A DNA stretch of 56,609 bases from Bacillota bacterium. Its GTDB lineage: Bacteria; Bacillota; Clostridia; Lachnospirales; Lachnospiraceae. Positions 7,931 to 15,009 of the stretch are shown piece by piece; position 1 is the first letter of the stretch, and every line of letters begins with the position of its first letter. The notes under the pieces are model-generated. The model had not been told where the DNA came from. It ran no database searches and saw only the letters and a list, made by a program, of their open reading frames with translations. Made by a program: the position numbers and the translations under genes. The stretch is from the NCBI GenBank assembly GCA_023421075.1, contig JAEZUM010000094.1, positions 1 to 56,609 on the forward strand, given 5' to 3'.

Positions 7931-8503
7931 CTATAAACCTGCAAATCCGAAGAATGCCATAGCCATCAGACCTGCGGTAATCAATACAATTGGAGAGCCC
8001 TGGAAGGATTTTGTAATATCATTGTATTCAATCCTCTCACGGATACCTGCCATTATGATAATAGCAAGGGTAAAACCTGCTGCTGTTCCGAAACCGTTAA
8101 TAATACTAGAAACCAATCCGTAATCTTCCGTTACGTTAATGAGTGCAACACCGAGTACCGCACAATTGGTAGTGATCAGCGGAAGATATACACCGAGAGC
8201 GCTATAAAGCGAACGGCTGTATTTCTTAAGTACCAGCTCAACAAACTGTACCAGACAGGCAATAACCAAAATAAATACGATTGTCTGAAGATATCCCATG
8301 CCAAGAGGTACTAACAATCCGGTGTAAATAATACTGCAAAGTGCGGAAGCTACGGTAATTACGAAGATTACGGCTGCTCCCATACCTGCTGCTGTATTTG
8401 TTTTCTTTGATACTCCGATGAACGGGCATAAGCCAAGGAATTGACTTAAGACAACGTTATTCACAAGAGCGGAACCGACAATAATCATGATAAGTTCTTT
8501 CAT
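7931..8503 (-). CDS. rnfA: RnfA, membrane subunit of the Rnf complex
   Basis: RnfA is an integral membrane protein that, paired with RnfE, forms part of the ion path and intramembrane Fe-S site of Rnf. The 190-residue product is almost entirely hydrophobic, with about six helices. It opens with the family signature LVNNVVLSQFLGLCPFIGVS, whose Cys is a likely cluster ligand. A second family motif, LPLITTNCAVLG, is near the middle. ATG at 8503 lies 10 bp after AAGGAGG; the TTG at 8512 sits too close to that site. The gene follows rnfE by 15 bp. Confidence 0.96.
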   Translation of the reverse strand: MKELIMIIVGSALVNNVVLSQFLGLCPFIGVSKKTNTAAGMGAAVIFVITVASALCSIIYTGLLVPLGMGYLQTIVFILVIACLVQFVELVLKKYSRSLYSALGVYLPLITTNCAVLGVALINVTEDYGLVSSIINGFGTAAGFTLAIIIMAGIRERIEYNDITKSFQGSPIVLITAGLMAMAFFGFAGL

Positions 8504-8518
8504 CTTAATCAATCCTCC

Positions 8519-9280
8519 TTACTTTACGTTTTGATTTTCATTCACTACGGATTTCTTTGCCTTTGTCACCGCTACCTCATCCTTGGAAGCGATCTCCTCA
8601 CGGTTGGTCGTACAGGTACTTCCCATACAATGGGAGCAATCGCCGCCACAGCCGATGCTATTTGCAACAGATCCATTGGTAGCGGACGGCAGCTTCAGCT
8701 TATTCTGTAACGCTGTCAGTATAGCTAAGGTAAATAGTGCTCCCGGTGCAAGAATAAAGATCGTTATGGGTTCAAAGCTATCCGGTGTGATCTTAAAGCT
8801 GAAGATAGTACCGGCACCAAGAAGTTCACGGAAGGAGCCGATGATGCTGAGTGCCAGTGTAAACCCGAGTCCCATTCCAATTCCGTCGAATAAGGATAAG
8901 CCGATGGAATTCTTGGCCGCGTATGCTTCTGCTCTTCCTAGAATAATACAGTTAACTACGATCAAAGGTATGTAGATACCCAGTAGCTCGTTGACAACAG
9001 GAAGATATGCTTCCAGTAGCAGCTGTACAATCGTAACCAAAGATGCAACTACAACGATATAGGCCGGGATTCGAACCTTATCGGGAATGAATTTACGAAG
9101 TGCTGATATTAATAAATTTGACATTGCCAATACAACGGTTGTGGTTAATCCCATATATAAGCCGTTGTTTCCGGAGGTTGTTACTGCCAAGGTCGGACAC
9201 ATACCGAGCATGATAATAAAGGTAGGATTTTCTTTAACAATACCGTTATAGATTCGCTCTAAATACTTATTCATCTTCAT
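8519..9280 (-). CDS. rnfE: RnfE, membrane subunit of the Rnf complex, with Cys-rich tail
   Basis: RnfE is the membrane partner of RnfA. Residues 1-200 match the family: NPTFIIMLGMCPTLAVTTS near the start, LIVVNCIILGRAEAYA around 107-121, and about six membrane helices. After residue 200 there is a 50-residue hydrophilic extension with four Cys (C211, C215, C218, C223, spaced CGGDCSHCMGSTC), which could bind metal. The start ATG overlaps the rnfG stop (TAATG) and has AGGAGG 10 bp upstream. The tail makes it longer than the roughly 200 residues usual for the family core. Confidence 0.95.
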   Translation of the reverse strand: MKMNKYLERIYNGIVKENPTFIIMLGMCPTLAVTTSGNNGLYMGLTTTVVLAMSNLLISALRKFIPDKVRIPAYIVVVASLVTIVQLLLEAYLPVVNELLGIYIPLIVVNCIILGRAEAYAAKNSIGLSLFDGIGMGLGFTLALSIIGSFRELLGAGTIFSFKITPDSFEPITIFILAPGALFTLAILTALQNKLKLPSATNGSVANSIGCGGDCSHCMGSTCTTNREEIASKDEVAVTKAKKSVVNENQNVK

Positions 9281-9927
9281 TATTGCCCGCCTCCTAACTC
9301 TATCGAATGCTCTGTCACAAACTGTATGCCTGCATTAATCGCATAAGCAACTGCTTTTGAGGTAATCGTAGCACCACTGATGGCATCAACCTGTTCTTCA
9401 CTAGTTGCACCCGTCTTCATTACAATGAATTGTGTTACCTTCTTATCAAGAAACTGATTTAGGAACTCCGGTTCCTCTGCCTTCATACCAAGACCTGCCG
9501 TTTCATTGATGGCTAGGAATGCAACTCCATTTATACTGCCATCCAGGGAGTACCCGTATACGAATTTGATACCATCCTTGTAACCGGCAGAAGTAGATAC
9601 CGTAATATTAAAACCAATCAGCTCCTGATTACTGTTATATGCTCTACTGATGCTTTCAATGGTAACTCCTGCATAATCCGCATTCAAGCTAACCAGATCT
9701 GTGCTTATTGCCAGCTGCATTAGCTGTTCATCCTCTTCAAAGGAATCTGCCTCTGCAAATACTTCTTGATTTGCCTCCAGTGTCTTTTGAACCGCCTGGG
9801 CAGCAATCGGTTCCTTTGTAATCTCATATACATAACTCAGACCCAAGCCGGAAATCAAGGTTATGAGAAAAAGTGCTATCGCATCTCTGATTAATTCTGA
9901 TCGTAGGAATGATTTTTTACTTTTCAC
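9280..9927 (-). CDS. rnfG: RnfG, FMN-carrying subunit of the Rnf complex
   Basis: RnfG carries covalently bound FMN on the outer face of the membrane and relays electrons in the Rnf chain. The 215-residue protein has one N-terminal helix (IALFLITLISGLGLSYVYEI) and the flavinylation motif DAISGATITS, with Thr187 as the expected FMN attachment residue. I chose the GTG at 9927, 10 bp after AAAGGAG. The frame is open further upstream, but that part would lie within rnfD and would add a charged peptide unlike the family. The chosen start overlaps the end of rnfD by 11 bp. Confidence 0.94.
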   Translation of the reverse strand: MKSKKSFLRSELIRDAIALFLITLISGLGLSYVYEITKEPIAAQAVQKTLEANQEVFAEADSFEEDEQLMQLAISTDLVSLNADYAGVTIESISRAYNSNQELIGFNITVSTSAGYKDGIKFVYGYSLDGSINGVAFLAINETAGLGMKAEEPEFLNQFLDKKVTQFIVMKTGATSEEQVDAISGATITSKAVAYAINAGIQFVTEHSIELGGGQ

Positions 9928-10912
9928 GGACAGCACGCTCCTTTCCAAAGGATCTCTGTCTGGTTGCCTTCTCAATGAGCGGAACTAGAAGGTTACAGAA
10001 AATAATCGCATAGGAAACACCTTCTGCTGTACCACCCTGCAGACGGAAAAGACCGGTAAGAAGACCAAGACTGATACCGAATACAATCTGTCCTACCTTT
10101 GTGATCGGGCTAGTTACATAATCAGTTGCCATAAAGAAAGCACCGAGTAATAAACCACCTCCAAGAACATGCCCAAGCATAAAGGTCATATCAAACCCTT
10201 TGCCTCCAAATAGTAATACGAAAACAGCCACGGTTGCAATATAGGTCAAAGGAATTCTAAGAGAGATTACCTTTTTAAATACCAGATAAGCTCCACCGAT
10301 CAGTATTGCAATCGCACTTGTCTCACCAATGGTACCACCGATATTACCAACCAGCATTTTAATTAAATCTACCGACTCTCCGGCTTTCAGTGCTGCTAAG
10401 GGTGTAGCACCGGATACGCCGTCCACTGTAACAAAACCATTCTTGATATAATCCATTGCTCCTGGAGAAGTAATCTTCTCTACTGCAAAAGCAGTCATAC
10501 GAACCGGGAAGCTGATTAATAAGAAGGCTCTGGCTGCCAGCGCAGGATTCATAAAATTCTGGCCCAGACCGCCAAACAACATCTTGACAATCAGGATTGC
10601 AAACACGCTACCGACGATTGCCATCCACAAGGGGAAGCCAGCCGGCAGATTGTAAGCCAGCAGCAAACCGGTAACAATAGCACTGTAATCACCGATTGTA
10701 TTCGCTTTCTTCATAAATTTGCAATACAGGTATTCTGTTAATACGCAAGCTGCGATGGTTACCACAATCACCGTCAGAGCGTTAATACCGAAGTTATAGA
10801 TACCGAATATTCCGGCAGGAACTAATGCAAGAAGCACATCCTGCATAATACTTGTTGTTGTAATCGGGCTTCTGGAATGCGGAGCAGCCGATACATGAAA
10901 TAAGTCGCTCAA
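9917..10912 (-). CDS. rnfD: RnfD, FMN-carrying membrane subunit of the Rnf complex
   Basis: RnfD is the large membrane subunit with covalent FMN. The 331-residue product has about eight to ten membrane helices. It carries the family segment GLGQNFMNPALAARAF near residues 115-130 and the flavinylation motif DGVSGATPLAA with Thr170. The start is TTG at 10912 behind AGAGGTG at normal spacing, and the N-terminus SAAPHSRSPITTTSIMQDV is typical of RnfD. It follows rnfC by 32 bp and overlaps rnfG. Confidence 0.95.
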   Translation of the reverse strand: MSDLFHVSAAPHSRSPITTTSIMQDVLLALVPAGIFGIYNFGINALTVIVVTIAACVLTEYLYCKFMKKANTIGDYSAIVTGLLLAYNLPAGFPLWMAIVGSVFAILIVKMLFGGLGQNFMNPALAARAFLLISFPVRMTAFAVEKITSPGAMDYIKNGFVTVDGVSGATPLAALKAGESVDLIKMLVGNIGGTIGETSAIAILIGGAYLVFKKVISLRIPLTYIATVAVFVLLFGGKGFDMTFMLGHVLGGGLLLGAFFMATDYVTSPITKVGQIVFGISLGLLTGLFRLQGGTAEGVSYAIIFCNLLVPLIEKATRQRSFGKERAVREK

Positions 10913-10944
10913 CGTTTACACCTCTTTCAATATTTGTGTTAGGA

Positions 10945-12264
10945 CTACGCTTTTTTACGCTTGCCAATAATACTGTTTCTGGTCTGCATGATGGACTGGG
11001 ATAAGCTTCTCTTTGCCGGACATATGTAAGAGCAGCAGCCACAACCACAGCACTCCATACCATCAGCCTTCACGAAGCCATCTTCATCATTGCGATTTCC
11101 CATAGCAGCCAGTTGAAACGGCATCAATTGTAACGGGCATTTTTCAGCGCATTTTCCACAACGGATGCATGGACTTTCCTCCACTGCTGCCGTATCCTTC
11201 TTTAAACCTAGAAGTGCTGAAGAGGTCTTCATAACAGGAACATTACAATTAAATAGGGCCATACCCATCATCGGTCCACCGGAGATCATCTTCTCGGGGC
11301 GTTCTACAAAACCACCGGCCGCCTCAAGAATCTCCCAGTAATCGATACCGATTGCAACATTAAAATTCTGCGGCTCCTTTACTGCGTCTCCGGAGACAGT
11401 TACAATTCTACGGATCAAAGGAGTACTCTTTACAACCGCATTATAGATCGCTATCACTGTATCCACATTATCTACGACACATCCCACATCTGCCGGAAGC
11501 TTCTTGGAATTAAGTTTTCTTCCGGTAACTGCGTAAACAAGCTGGCGCTCGCCGCCTTGAGGGTACTTTGTCTTGAGACTAACGACTTCAATATTATTTT
11601 CCTTAGCCGTCATTTCTTTTAATTTCTTAATTGCTTCGGGTTTATTATCTTCTACGGCAATAATACCCTTTGCATGATCAAATAATCTCAGTATAACCTT
11701 AAGTCCCCCGATGATCTTCTCGGGTTCTTCTAACATCATACGATAATCAGAAGTTAAGAAAGGTTCACATTCTGCACCGTTTACAATGACATAATCAATC
11801 TTGCTGTCATCCTTGGGTGCCAGTTTAACATGGGTCGGGAATCCGGCACCACCTAGGCCTACAATACCTGCCTCTTTTACATAGTTACGAATTTCATCCT
11901 TCGTGAGTGTACTATAGTCACGCTCTTTGCCAAAGCCATCTACTGTCTGGTATTCATTGTCATTTTCTATTACAATGGATTCTACCATATTTCCTGAAAC
12001 AGTCAGCCTCTTTTCAATTTCCTTTACCGTTCCTGATACCGAACTAATCACATGAGCTGAGATAAAACCCCCTGCTTCTGCGATCCTTTGCCCAACGAGA
12101 ACCTTGTCCCCCTTGGCTACGATCGGTTTTGCAGGTGCGCCTAAATGCTGCACCATTGGAAATACAAGCTCACCTTTAGGTAAAAGTACAGTAGTGGGTT
12201 TATCCATCGTCAGGTCTTTACCGTCATATGTATGGATACCACCCGGGAATGTTGACCTACCCAT
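10945..12264 (-). CDS. rnfC: RnfC, NADH-site and Fe-S subunit of the Rnf complex
   Basis: RnfC is the peripheral subunit that carries the flavin/NAD(H) site and exchanges electrons with NAD+. The 439-residue product opens FPGGIHTYDGKDLT and has the Complex I 51-kDa-like core (EAGIVGLGGAGFPTHVKL, VNGAECEPFLTSDYRMM). Two 4Fe-4S motifs follow: CIRCGKCAEKCP and CCGCGCCSYICP. ATG at 12264 is favoured over 12285 because GAAGGA precedes it at good spacing, while no ribosome binding site precedes 12285. It is the first gene of the operon, whose product pumps Na+ or H+ during ferredoxin oxidation. Confidence 0.95.
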   Translation of the reverse strand: MGRSTFPGGIHTYDGKDLTMDKPTTVLLPKGELVFPMVQHLGAPAKPIVAKGDKVLVGQRIAEAGGFISAHVISSVSGTVKEIEKRLTVSGNMVESIVIENDNEYQTVDGFGKERDYSTLTKDEIRNYVKEAGIVGLGGAGFPTHVKLAPKDDSKIDYVIVNGAECEPFLTSDYRMMLEEPEKIIGGLKVILRLFDHAKGIIAVEDNKPEAIKKLKEMTAKENNIEVVSLKTKYPQGGERQLVYAVTGRKLNSKKLPADVGCVVDNVDTVIAIYNAVVKSTPLIRRIVTVSGDAVKEPQNFNVAIGIDYWEILEAAGGFVERPEKMISGGPMMGMALFNCNVPVMKTSSALLGLKKDTAAVEESPCIRCGKCAEKCPLQLMPFQLAAMGNRNDEDGFVKADGMECCGCGCCSYICPAKRSLSQSIMQTRNSIIGKRKKA

Positions 12265-12369
12265 AAAACCATTTCCTTCTTTCATTTTATATTTGTATTA
12301 TCTTGTTAAACTAAAAACTAAGTTTGTTAAGCATAAAACAATGTGTTAATCCTTAAACGCACAAAAAGT

Positions 12370-12378
12370 ATTATAACA
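12370..12378 (-). promoter_or_regulatory. Extended -10 promoter of the rnf operon
   Basis: The minus strand reads TGTTATAAT, a full extended -10 element, about 105 bp before rnfC. The -35 position (TGTCAA at 17 bp) is poor, as is often tolerated with an extended -10. The remainder of 12265-12543 has no gene; it includes a small TGATAC-G-GTATCA inverted repeat at 12498-12510 that could be a protein-binding site. Confidence 0.6.
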
Positions 12379-12543
12379 CAGGCCTACTAAATTTGACAGA
12401 ATAGTTATTAAATTAACAATAAAAATAGCCTTCCCTAATCGGTCAGGCATCTTTTGTATAAAATCACTTACTCTATACCACCATTATAGTCTCGCCCTGA
12501 TACGGTATCAATATGGAGTTAATGGCAGTTCCTGTACCCACCC

Positions 12544-12588
12544 AAAGAAAAAGAGATCATCCTTACGGGGCCCCCGGATAATCTCTTT
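12544..12588 (-). terminator. Intrinsic terminator of spoIIID
   Basis: AAAGAGAT and ATCTCTTT arms (12550-12557 and 12581-12588), with additional ATCC/GGAT pairing inside, are followed on the minus strand by TTTCTTT. It lies 45 bp downstream of the spoIIID stop. Confidence 0.7.
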
Positions 12589-12632
12589 GACTTCACATTT
12601 TCAGTTTTGTATGCAATGGCTGACCCATTACA

Positions 12633-12902
12633 CTAATAAGCCGAGTTATATCTCGTCTTATGAAGGTATTTTTCCTTTGTTGCCAAACCGCCTCTGATAT
12701 GGCGTTCCGACTTATTGAGGTCCAAGACTACCCTGGCTCTTTCAGCAAGGGAGGGGTTGATCTGCGTAAGACGTTCTGTTACGTCTTTATGTACGGTTGA
12801 CTTCGAAATGCCGAACTGTTTCGCGGTTTGCCTCACAGTCGCATTATTATCGATGATATAATTAGCGATCTCAACCGCGCGTTCCTCTATATAGCCTTTC
12901 AT
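12633..12902 (-). CDS. spoIIID: SpoIIID, sporulation transcription regulator
   Basis: SpoIIID is a small DNA-binding protein that acts in the mother cell, adjusting SigE-dependent genes and the switch to SigK. The 89-residue sequence matches the family along its length: YIEERAVEIANYIIDNNATV, the helix-turn-helix TAKQFGISKSTVHKDV (about 26-41), and the basic RHIRGGLATKEKY tail. It starts ATGAAAGG after GAGGGG. It is a single-gene unit with its own terminator, lying between rnf and the polysaccharide locus. Its presence indicates that the organism is an endospore former. Confidence 0.96.
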   Translation of the reverse strand: MKGYIEERAVEIANYIIDNNATVRQTAKQFGISKSTVHKDVTERLTQINPSLAERARVVLDLNKSERHIRGGLATKEKYLHKTRYNSAY

Positions 12903-12931
12903 AGTGTTCCCCTCTAATTCGTTGTTGTTAC

Positions 12932-12939
12932 ATTGTATG
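12932..12939 (-). promoter_or_regulatory. Possible SigE -10 element of spoIIID
   Basis: The minus strand reads CATACAAT 29 bp before the spoIIID start. This matches the -10 consensus of the mother-cell sigma factor SigE, which drives spoIIID in Bacillus. A -35 match (ATA-rich) about 14 bp further up is not convincing, so the assignment is tentative. Confidence 0.45.
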
Positions 12940-13014
12940 CAGGGGAAATGTGCAGTAGTACTGGGAATAGTCTGATTGTAGGTTAAATTATCATCTTTAT
13001 TGTTGAAGTCTTAT

Positions 13015-14397
13015 TTAATAAGCATCCTTATCTTTTAATACCATTTGGATCGCCGTTTTAAAGATTATTTTTAGATCCAGCAAGATATCCCACTTGTCTA
13101 TGTAAATAGTATCCAATCGAACAACTTCATCAAAATCCGTGATTTTACTTCTACCGCTGACCTGCCACATTCCGGTAATTCCGGGTTTGATGCTTACTCG
13201 TCTCCAATACCTTCTCTCATACTTGTTAACCTCGTCGAGGGTAGGAGGTCTAGTCCCTACCAAGCTCATATCACCGAATAGTACGTTAAAAAACTGTGGA
13301 AGCTCATCGATACTTGTTTTTCGTATAAATTTACCCACTTTCGTAATGCGAGGATCATCCTTTATCTTAAACATAAAATCATTGTTCATTTCATTATGCT
13401 TCATAAGTTCTTTTTTTCTCTCTTCCGCATCGGTATACATACTTCGGAACTTATAGATGTAAAATTGACGCCCGTTCATACCCACACGGATCTGTTTAAA
13501 AAGGATTGGTCCTTTAAAATCTTCTACTTTAATCGCAATTGCTGCGGCCAACATGAACGGTAAAAATACTATAATACCCACAATGCTTCCTATAATATCC
13601 ATCGTTCGTTTGATTGCTCTGGAGACATTGTTTAGAACAACCGTATGATAAGTCAGAACCGGATAGTTTCCAATACTGCTAACATAACTATGTGCATCAA
13701 TAGAGTAGTAGAAGTCGAAGATCAATCCGACTGTAATACCCATATCTAAGCAATTTTCGATATATGGCTTGTAGTACAACTCCGTACTTTTATGATCCAT
13801 AATATAGACATAATCAATCGCATTATCATGAATGATATCTTCCAAATCATCAATGCTCCCCAGACATCCGTCTGTTTCACTATGCAATGAAACGCATCCT
13901 ATGATATTTAAGTTTAAATTACTTTTGTTTACATAGTTGATGAATTTTTTGTATTTATGGATATCACCCAACAGAATGGTGCGAGGGTAAAATTTTCTGA
14001 TTTTTTTAATTAAAAGGCGCCCTGTAAACGCACTTAGCATTAGTAACATATATTCACACAAAAGAAAAACCAAATAAAATTTTAATTTTATTTCAGCTCT
14101 GCCAACATAAAATATAAGAACTGAATTTAGTGCGGTTGATAATAAAAATGATCGCGTTATATATTTTATAATACGATCCGGATAAAAGAAAATATATACA
14201 TTATAAAGCGTTGCGCCTTTATTTAAAAACATACAGATTAAATTAAAGCTTATACATAGCACCAAATAGTAGCCGTTATTCTCAAATATATTCGTAGCTG
14301 TTATAATTCCGGTAAACAATGCGGCTAGTATTCCTACCAAAAAATCACTTACCATATAAGTAAAATTAGTTTTTACATGTCGATAGAATCGTATCAT
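13015..14397 (-). CDS. Polyprenyl-phosphate sugar-1-phosphate transferase, initiating enzyme of polysaccharide synthesis
   Basis: The enzyme transfers a sugar phosphate from a nucleotide sugar to undecaprenyl phosphate at the membrane, the first step in building a repeat unit. The 460-residue protein has about four N-terminal helices and a nucleotide-binding-like middle (CoA-binding-type domain of WcaJ/CpsE). The C-terminal bacterial sugar transferase domain shows KRTMDIIGS, FKQIRVGMNGRQFYIYKFRS, RKTSIDELPQFFNVL, GDMSLVGTRPP and KPGITGMWQVSGRS. ATG at 14397 follows AGGAGG by 5 bp. It is the outermost gene of the polysaccharide locus and is transcribed away from the riboswitch-controlled beta-helix gene. 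Confidence 0.94.
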   Translation of the reverse strand: MIRFYRHVKTNFTYMVSDFLVGILAALFTGIITATNIFENNGYYLVLCISFNLICMFLNKGATLYNVYIFFYPDRIIKYITRSFLLSTALNSVLIFYVGRAEIKLKFYLVFLLCEYMLLMLSAFTGRLLIKKIRKFYPRTILLGDIHKYKKFINYVNKSNLNLNIIGCVSLHSETDGCLGSIDDLEDIIHDNAIDYVYIMDHKSTELYYKPYIENCLDMGITVGLIFDFYYSIDAHSYVSSIGNYPVLTYHTVVLNNVSRAIKRTMDIIGSIVGIIVFLPFMLAAAIAIKVEDFKGPILFKQIRVGMNGRQFYIYKFRSMYTDAEERKKELMKHNEMNNDFMFKIKDDPRITKVGKFIRKTSIDELPQFFNVLFGDMSLVGTRPPTLDEVNKYERRYWRRVSIKPGITGMWQVSGRSKITDFDEVVRLDTIYIDKWDILLDLKIIFKTAIQMVLKDKDAY

Positions 14398-14502
14398 TTG
14401 CACCTCCTAATTTCCCTTCAGACGATGAAACACTTCGTCCAATAAAATCAAAAAAGCAGTTATTAATATTGGTAATAATTATCATTATTGTATTTATTTA
14501 AT

Positions 14503-14531
14503 ATTGTATCTTATTTTCCCCAATCAATCAA
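14503..14531 (-). promoter_or_regulatory. Promoter of the initiating sugar transferase gene
   Basis: On the minus strand TTGATT (14526-14531) and TACAAT (14503-14508) are 17 bp apart. The leader to the ATG at 14397 is about 100 nt. Confidence 0.6.
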
Positions 14532-14592
14532 GAAATATTTAATTGTAAACAAATATTTTTGTACTGTATAATAGTAATTCTTATTAAAATAA

Positions 14593-14636
14593 TGCTAGTG
14601 ACTGCTAGTGACAGATCATATACCCTATGGTATAAT
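14593..14636 (+). promoter_or_regulatory. Promoter of the riboswitch/beta-helix unit, with tandem 10-bp repeat
   Basis: GTGACA (14608-14613) and TATAAT (14631-14636) are separated by 17 bp, and TGG before the -10 makes it an extended -10 as well. Two head-to-tail copies of TGCTAGTGAC (14593-14602 and 14603-14612) overlap the -35, so a regulator could bind there. The expected transcript begins about 14643, some 30 nt before the first riboswitch. Confidence 0.75.
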
Positions 14637-14671
14637 TACCTAGTAAAACTAAATATTAACAATTATAAGAT

Positions 14672-14746
14672 AATAGCAATCTTACCGAAAGGTAAGGACG
14701 CAAAGCTAAGGGTCTAAGGTCTTCGTGACTATGATTGCCAGTTGCC
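14672..14746 (+). ncRNA. Class I cyclic di-GMP riboswitch (GEMM-I), first copy
   Basis: The segment has the GEMM-I layout. The closing stem pairs GCAATC with GATTGC. A CTTACC-GAAA-GGTAAG hairpin carries the GNRA tetraloop that docks onto its receptor. The conserved GGACGCAAAGCTAAGGG core follows, then a second hairpin (GGTCTTCGTGACT area) ending at GATTGCCAGTTGCC. This class binds c-di-GMP and controls motility, adhesion and surface genes. An intrinsic terminator follows 20 nt later, so premature termination is the likely mode of control. Confidence 0.92.
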
Positions 14747-14764
14747 TAATTTATTGTTGGCCAC

Positions 14765-14798
14765 GGACTTCTTGCGCATCTTTGTCAAGGAGTTTTTT
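14765..14798 (+). terminator. Intrinsic terminator after the first riboswitch
   Basis: GACTTCTTG (14766-14774) pairs with CAAGGAGTT (14786-14794) through nine base pairs including two G-U, and six T follow. Its position between riboswitch one and riboswitch two fits an expression platform. Confidence 0.75.
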
Positions 14799-14860
14799 GC
14801 ATGTATAAGGAGGAATGGGTTTCTTAAAGCAAAGGCTCCGTAAAATATATAAAACATGTT

Positions 14861-14936
14861 AATAGCAAACTTACTGAAAAGTAAGGACGCAAAACTAAGG
14901 GTCTAAAGTCCTGAGGACTATGATCGCCAGTTGCCA
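14861..14936 (+). ncRNA. Class I cyclic di-GMP riboswitch (GEMM-I), second copy
   Basis: This copy has the same layout as the first: CTTACT-GAAA-AGTAAG hairpin, GGACGCAAAACTAAGGG core, second hairpin (AGTCCTGAGGACT), and the end GATCGCCAGTTGCC. It ends about 70 nt before the AAGGAGG of the beta-helix gene. A TAGATA/TATCTA stem at about 14970-14995 followed by TATTTTA could be a weak terminator or could mask the ribosome binding site, so this copy may act by termination or on translation. Confidence 0.9.
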
Positions 14937-15009
14937 CGGTTGATATTGATATTGATCTCGTGATGACCTAGATAGATCAAATTCAGTATCTATATTTTAA
15001 GGAGGATAT

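Noticed and set aside
12498..12510. TGATAC-G-GTATCA as a defined operator
   Set aside because: The repeat is short and lies in no clear promoter; there is nothing else to support a function.
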